From Flammula alnicola (Eukaryota > Basidiomycota > Agaricomycetes > Agaricales > Strophariaceae), in the NCBI GenBank assembly GCA_015499995.1, contig JADNRV010000492.1, forward strand, positions 1-30,137: a DNA stretch of 30,137 nucleotides, given 5' to 3'. Below, piece by piece: positions 23,927 through 30,137 of this stretch (its first letter is position 1; each line of letters starts with the position of its first letter). Below the pieces are notes generated by a model. That model saw nothing but the letters and a program-made list of their open reading frames with translations, made no database searches and was not told the origin of the DNA. A program made the position numbers and the translations under genes.

Positions 23927-26900
23927 ATGGATTCAAACGCAGCTGGTGCCCAGGGTGTCCTCAAAGTAGATGACGAGAAAGCTCGCCATGCGAAACGCGT
24001 AAAGCTCAAACAGCTCAACACGACAACGATTGTTCAAGGTAAATCGTATCCTGAAGCTATCCATTGCATTATTTGAATTGATGTCAATGAGTAGAAACCG
24101 CGAAGCTTGATTCCTCTCTTAAACGGCATACAGCCCTCATCAAACGCATTCGTCAGTCTATGGCCGCTGACAATCGAGATCAAATTATGAAGGATATCGA
24201 ATCTCTCTCCCTGGAGAAATATGTCGATGAATTAGCAGGCGCCATGATAGAAGGACTCGCACGTTGCAAGACGGAAAAGGATGTTTGGGGTGCCGTTGAA
24301 GTACGTCCCGAGGATTGCAATCATTGAATTATGCATTTAACAACGAATCCCAGGTTATCTCGGCTGTACATCGCCGCTTCCCTAAAACATTTACTCCCGC
24401 ATTGGTGAACAACCTCTCCTTAGCTATCAGCGCTCCTTCACGCGCATCGTTGGCGAGTCTGACCCCGGAGCAACGGGAGAAGGATGACTCCGCTCGTGTC
24501 ACACGGCAGCGGCCTATGGTCCGAGTCAGCTCGGAGTTGGCTTTAGTCGGAATCATCAAAGATGCCCCCGACAGAAGTGGAGGAGAATGGATCATGAAGG
24601 CCCTGAAGGATTTGGTAAGTTTGTTGAAATCCCTCACATGCTTCGCTCATCTCTTGCCATACAAAACTAGCTATCGAATGACCCAAGTTTATCCTCTTTA
24701 CCCCTGCTGACTACTTTCCTGAAATCATATTCAAGACCCTTTCTTGGGATAGTACCACCGGCTCCATCCAGACAAATATCAGCAAATGCGGAGCCAGGGA
24801 GCCTGTCAAGTAATCAAGTTCAGGGCGATGGCGAGAGTACCCATTTCCCGCCATTGTTGAAAGAAGAAGAAGAGTTAGTGGAACAAGATATTCGAGATCG
24901 TTTCAAACGAATGTGCGAAGGCTACTTCGACAATGTGTGCAAGAAACTTGTTATTGAACACAAAGTAGGAAACCTTAACGTCTGCCCCTGGCTACTCTGA
25001 CAATACGGGGCTGTAGCGTCTACAAGAACAAGACAAACGAAATCATGAAGCATATATACGATCTGGCGAGATTTTCGAGGACCGTCAGCAGGCCTACGAG
25101 AAAATGACCAAAAGTTATGAAAAACTATTAGCGAGTTGCCAATCGTAAGTCTAATGAATAATATGGCATTCAATGCTTCTCACATTGCTCGCGACAGATT
25201 ATCTGAACTTCTCTATCTCCCTCTGCCCTCTCTGCCACCGCTTCGCAGAAATCCGAGTCCATCCTTATAGGATCCAATTCCAGTCAGTTGAATGGAGACA
25301 CTGAGGAAGTTATCACCGCCGGGGGTAAATGGAAGATGAAGAAGAGAGACGCTTTTTCGAAGATGTTCAGGACTTGAAAGACTTTGTTCCAAGCAGTGTT
25401 CTCGGGGTTGAAGGAGAGACAGAAGAAGAGGATAGCAGAGAAGTTGAGCGAGATCGTGTGGAAAAGGAAAAGGAGGAAGTCAGGAAAGTCGAGGAGGAAC
25501 TAGAAAAATTAAACGAAATCGATACCCAGAAGGTTAATGGTCAAGCGAAACCAGAAGAACCTCAGGAGGAAGAAGAGTAAGAATTTCCTTACTTTCTTCG
25601 CAGTGCTTCACCTCACATTATGCTAGTGTGCCCACTCCCACACCAGGCACACCAAAAGCGCAGACCCCGCCTCTGTCTCCTCAATTAGCACCTCAAGGGC
25701 CTTCGCAACTTCTGACAGCACTGCTCGTCAGGCTTCCTGATGCCACCAATCGTGCTCTGATTGATCAAGCGGCAATTGATTTTGCCTTCTTGAACTCCAA
25801 GCTGCACGGAAAAGGCTTATTCGAGTAAATTGGTCTTTTCATACATCGTCGTATAATCGATATTCATATGACTCTTTAGTTCATGAGTCAAGTGCCCAAG
25901 AACAGGACCGACCTTCTCCCTCATTATTCAAGACTCGTTGCCACATTGAACAAATATATGCCTGATATTGGGTCAGAAATCGTAGCATTCGTAGGTCTTC
26001 AAGATGGTCCATTTTCCTGGTGTACTAAATAATACGATGACAGCTGGATGAAGAATTCCGTTATCTCCAAAGAAAGAAAAATGTGGTCAAAGAGCTGGCA
26101 GAGGTCAGACTGAAGGTATAATCATTCATTTCTTTCCCCCGACTCAAAAACTTATGCTCTGAACCAGAATATCCTCTTCCTCTCAAATTTGACGAAATTC
26201 CGGATAGTACCCGCTCACATCATTCTGCACATGTTCAAAGTCTGTCTAGACGACTTTTCCGGCACAAACGTAGAAAATATAGCACTTCTCCTGGAAGGCT
26301 GCGGCAGGTTCTTGTTAAGGAGCGAGGACACAGCGGAAAGATTTAGTACAATGGTAAGTCTTATGCTTTTGTCCAAAAAGCCCCGTACTAAACAAAAGGT
26401 CTGACATTTCTAGCTTGAGCTCATGCGCCGCAAACAGAGTATGCAGCATTTTGATCAGCGTCAACTCCTGTTACTGGAAAATGCATATTACCAGGTGAGA
26501 CTCAGGCCATGCTGCCGTTTTGGGCTGCAAAAACTGACAAGATGGCAGTGCAATCCTCCTGAAAGGGCACCCAGGCAGGAAAAGATCCGCACTCCAATGG
26601 AATTATTCATCCGCCATCTGATTTATGACGTACTGGCGAAAAAGTCAATCGACAAAGTCCTGAAACTTCTCCGCAAGCTCGACTGGGAAGATGACGAGGT
26701 TAAACGCTATCTACACAAGGTGTTTACGAAACCATGGAAAATTAAATACGGCAACATTGGCCTTTTAGCTATGTTGACGTATGATCTGCAAAGATATCGA
26801 CCTGCATTTGCCATCGCTGTTGTTGATCAAGTTCTTGAAGACGTACGAAGGGGACTTGAACAAAACGTTTACAGTACCAATCAAAGGAGGTTGGCGACAA

Positions 26901-28290
26901 TGAAGTATCTTGGAGAACTATATATCTATCGATTGCTCAGCTCAAGCATCGTTTTTGATACACTGTGGTCTATTGTGACTTTTGGACACCGTATGTTTCT
27001 CTTTTCGTACTTCGTTGGGCCCTTCTAATCGATTCTCCTAGCTGATGGACGACCTTTACCAAACCAGGCGATACCATTGGATATGCCGGATGATTTCTTC
27101 CGCATACGCCTTGTGTGTGTTCTGTTGGATACTTGTGGGATGTGCTTCGACCGTGGCACACAGAAGAAGAAATTGGATAACTTCCTTACATTTTTCCAGG
27201 CACGGATTATTTTATATATGCTAGCAACTATTCATGCTAATGCTATGTGTCAGTATTACATTCACTGCAAAGAGCCCCTGCCCATGGATGTTGATTTCAT
27301 GCTCTCTGATTCTCTTGAGGCAAGTTTTTCCTTCTTATACTACCATCCATGCTTACGGATGTATAGGCTGTGCGACCTAAACTGGAGATGGCAAAGACAC
27401 TTGAACAAGCGGCCACAGCTGTCGATGAAATGTTCAATTCAGCATTTCAGACAACAGGTAACTTACTACCCCTATTCGGCTCTTGTCGTTAAGTCTCAAT
27501 CATTGGCGCAACAGGAGACGACAGTGGTGACGACAGCGAGGACGAAGGAGAACGCAGAGACGAAGAAGAGCGTGATGAAGAAGAAGCCGAAGATTCCGGA
27601 GATCCTGACTCACCAGTACGTGTTACAATCTACAATCCTTCTTGAAGTTTTTCTGCTCATCATGCACCTTAGGTGGGAGAGCGTCCACCATCACCAGACC
27701 AAGAAGTTGTTCTCTCTGCTAGCAATAGTCTTCAAGAATATCTAGGACCTTCCGAGGAGGCGGATGCTGAGTTTGCAAAGGAACTGGCCAAACTTGTCAC
27801 AGATACTTCTACAGAGTCTCGAAAAGTCGACAAGAAGACTGCTCTTGCACTCTGGGATTCTGCCGTCCTTCCTCCAACTGTCCGTAAGAAACGGACGGAC
27901 GAAAGAGAAGAAGACGACGAAGAAAATGACGCTAATGGACCTGGGACGATGGCATTCACTGTCATTACAAAGAAAGGCAATAAGCAACAAGTATGTATAA
28001 CATTGCATGTTGTCATTCAGTTGAACTTACGGAACTATTGCCAGACTCGTCAAATTGCTGTACCTTCAGCATCTGCATTAGCTGTTCATACACGGTCTGC
28101 TCAGTTGCAAGACAAAGTAGAGCAACAGCACTTGAAGCGCTTGGTCTTAAATTACGAGCAGAGAGAAGAAGCCGAGGAGCTAAAGGGTAGGTTCCATGTT
28201 TAATCATTAACGAGTTGTTTTGATAAATTTTCCAAAGCGCTGGAGGCTCGTAACCGTGCAGGTGCCATCAAGATACGCTACGTTGGGTGA
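23927..28290 (+). CDS. UPF2: nonsense-mediated mRNA decay factor Upf2/Nmd2
   Basis: Nineteen exons encode about 1133 residues (yeast Nmd2 has 1089). Upf2 is the MIF4G-repeat scaffold that bridges Upf1 and Upf3 on premature-stop mRNAs in the cytoplasm. Exon limits: 23927-24038, 24095-24300, 24354-24614, 24671-24964, 25017-25144, 25198-25576, 25627-25824, 25880-25990, 26044-26115, 26168-26353, 26414-26494, 26549-26990, 27042-27199, 27254-27319, 27367-27457, 27515-27615, 27673-27990, 28045-28186, 28238-28290. Landmarks are LALVGIIKDAPDRSGGEW (first MIF4G), GGKW followed by EDEEERRF and DLKDFVPSSVLG, NLTKFRIVPAHIILHMFK (second), MKYLGELYIYRLL and PLPMDVDFMLSDSLE (third), an acidic region and the C-terminal Upf1-binding part. 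Two introns (27200-27253, 27320-27366) have GC donors. Frame is kept only if one base is added at about 25226-25228, 25331-25332 and 25825; with these three the total is exactly divisible by three. Confidence 0.93.
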
Positions 28291-28839
28291 TTGTTCCATG
28301 ATCCAAACTGCTTGAATTTTCGACAGATTGTCTCAATCCTAGTCGTCTGGCAGCATGTGACACTGCTACCAAAGGTCCCTTTCCGTGTTTTTAACACCCC
28401 AAGTCGGCGTCATTTTTTTGGCCTGGGCTTGCCCATTGGACTTACGCTTCCCTGTGGTCATACAAATTGACTCCACACCTTGGTCCTTTGGCGTCGCGTC
28501 CTTCTGAGTTGTATATTTAGTAGGATGCAGATGATTCTTTGTTAGGACTGAGCATTACAATAAGTATGTACTGTATACCTCGCGTGTAGTACTATAATTG
28601 AGAATGTAGTTTCAAAGAGCCCTCGGCTTGATGAATTTCTCCGACTCTTTGTGACATTTGTCCTGATTAGGCGAAAGCATCATTGCGCCACTGGTGCTGT
28701 TGCGGTGAGGCGAATTTGACGCACAGCACAATCTGTCATGTGGATGGGCCTGAAACCAGAAGAAACTCAAACATTACCTCCACCTCTGGAATTCGGGCAC
28801 GCCCAGCGAGCGCTACACTAGAAATACCCTCCCCCGGCG
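28291..28839. other. intergenic and kinase leader
   Basis: This 549-bp stretch holds the UPF2 3' end and the promoter and leader of the kinase gene. In the leader an ATG at 28738 opens 27 codons (reading MWMGLKPEETQTLPPPLEFG and on) that end in TAG at 28819-28821. This frame is the same as that of the kinase, which resumes after the TAG with KYPPPA and the ATG at 28840. Nothing else stands out. Confidence 0.5.
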
Positions 28840-30137
28840 ATGCAGTCAAGATTTCAGCGATATCAAGAAGCTGCTTTGCCAGAGTTGCCCCCTTTTGACC
28901 CAGAAGAACCTGTAAAGATAACTACAACAGCCCATCACTCGAGCCGCCGCAAGCTCAACCAATATACAAGAGGAGAGAAACTTGGGAGTGGGAAGCACGG
29001 GGATGTCTATGTCTGTAGAGATGAGACGTCGAGTGGATACGACCTGGTCTGCCCATTTCTGCGTTTGAGTGCTGCATCCTTTGATCGTCGCTTATACATA
29101 CTTCACTAGGCTGTCAAGATTGTTCGAAAGACTAATCCTCGGGATAAACTCAAGCTTCTAAAGAGAAATTACCAACAAGAAATACAAGATGGTCAAATTC
29201 CACTGAACTTGAACAGTACGCTGAATAGCATACGAAAAGAGATTGCCATTATGAAGAAGTGCAGACACGCTAATTTGGTTCGGCTGGTGGAAACCATAGA
29301 TGATCCTCGCGACGAGAAGATATATATGGGTGCGTATATTCGATGGTTTCTGTGATGGCTTGAGCCCGCTGCTTTTGGAGATGTTTGAGTGGCGCCTATT
29401 TTTCTAATCTACCCGTTCTTCCCCTTGCAGTCATGGAATGTTTGTCTGGGGGTCCCGTTGAATGGTCGGGCATCAATAAGGAACCTGTCCTGATGTTACA
29501 ACAAACTCGGCGGATTTTGCGAGACACAATTTTAGGTTTGGAATATCGTGCGTGCAAAGCTCTTAGTTCATAGGGTTTACCCATCATTGAGCTTGTTGTC
29601 TCTTTTTCTCTCGCAGTCCATCATGAGGGCGTTATTCATCGCGATATAAAGCCAGCCAATATTCTTTACACAAGAGATCGTCGGTCTGTCAAGCTCATTG
29701 ACTTCGGTGTCGCTCATTTTACCCCACCGTCAACGCGAGCAAAAGGCAAGGAACCGGAAAGCTCACAGGACTCAATAGACCCTTCGCTGTTTCCTCCCTC
29801 TGATCTACTTAAGAGAACAGGGTCGCCGGCCTTCCTTGCTCCTGAAGTCGTCTGGTTTTCCGATGAAGGACCGCAGATGTTGCAGTCACCTTTTCAAGGC
29901 ACAATATCACCAGGTTCAGCGGAAAGCGGTTACAACCAAGCCAGTTCCTCCCAGATGCCGAAGCAGCGACCTCCTATCACAAAATCCATAGATATCTGGT
30001 CCTTAGGGGTGACCTTCTATTGCCTTCTGTTCGGTCACCTTCCGTTCTCCGTTCCTCCGTCTGAAGAAAATACGCATCAGATTCATAGCGAATATGTGGT
30101 CTACAACATAATTTGTACACAGGAATGGCCAATGGAA
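28840..30137 (+). CDS. Ser/Thr protein kinase, CaMKK/Ssp1-like, 3' end missing
   Basis: Exons 28840-29046, 29110-29329, 29431-29547 and 29617 to the edge give the first 355 residues. The kinase core is complete up to subdomain IX: glycine loop GSGKHGDV at 49-56, ATP lysine Lys72 in LAVKIV, catalytic loop HRDIKPAN at 189-196, metal-binding DFG at 210-212, and an activation segment ending SPAFLAPEV. The insert RRYQ-free hinge YMVMECLSGGPVEW and the PAFLAPE ending resemble CaMKK, fission yeast Ssp1 and budding yeast Sak1/Tos3/Elm1, which phosphorylate the activation loop of Snf1/AMPK and related kinases. The residue usually Thr before PAF is Ser here. A long Ser/Pro-rich insert lies between DFG and APE and again after it. 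The start is uncertain because an upstream frame is in phase except for one TAG. Confidence 0.85.

Noticed and set aside
27077..27745. 222-codon plus-strand open frame read straight through UPF2 introns
   Set aside because: It reads two GC-AG introns as coding and leaves the Upf2 frame after 27366; the spliced reading recovers the conserved LEAVRPKLEMAKTL.

Overview
The window is nuclear DNA of a filamentous basidiomycete, most likely an Agaricomycete. Nearly every gene is cut by many short introns (about 45-120 bp, GT-AG with a few GC-AG). Genes are packed tightly on both strands, and the protein families and insert patterns (Set9-type methyltransferase, CCT6, Rad26/ATRIP, Upf2, Ssp1/CaMKK-type kinase, class 3 lipase) are fungal. 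No tRNA, rRNA, transposase, reverse transcriptase or CRISPR-like array was recognised by eye.

Layout, left to right: a doubtful minus-strand exon at the left edge; a six-unit polyubiquitin gene (+, 720-2264); a Set9/Suv4-20-type histone H4K20 methyltransferase (+, 2549-6221); chaperonin subunit CCT6/zeta (-, 6560-8611); a proline/serine-rich protein of unknown function (-, 8995-11800); an amidohydrolase-fold protein that has lost its metal ligands (-, 12373-13551); a coiled-coil protein with a long GX3 repeat (-, 13711-14793); about 2.4 kb with no convincing gene; a secreted class 3 lipase (+, 17249-18642); a putative LARGE/GT49-like glycosyltransferase (+, 18842 to about 20512); an ATRIP/Rad26-like checkpoint protein (-, 20387-23609); Upf2/Nmd2 of nonsense-mediated decay (+, 23927-28290); and the first 355 codons of a CaMKK/Ssp1-like protein kinase (+, 28840 to the right edge).

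This is mostly a housekeeping neighbourhood: protein turnover and folding (ubiquitin, CCT6), chromatin and DNA-damage signalling (Set9 acts through H4K20 methylation, ATRIP through the ATR kinase) and mRNA surveillance (Upf2). The lipase and glycosyltransferase form a small accessory island. I see no operon-like logic and no obvious new multi-gene system.

The most interesting signals are small. An ACTCGAGTA element recurs upstream of ubiquitin, CCT6 and the divergent ATRIP/Upf2 pair. Three GC-AG introns occur, two flanking one Upf2 exon. Several conserved genes (Set9, Upf2 three times, probably ATRIP) need one extra base, each time in a short G or C run, to keep frame; this looks more like consensus error than biology. 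A TAG lies in frame just upstream of the kinase start, and a conserved-looking orphan exon lies in the CCT6 leader. Exon coordinates were read by hand from splice signals, reading phase and family knowledge; no alignment was run.
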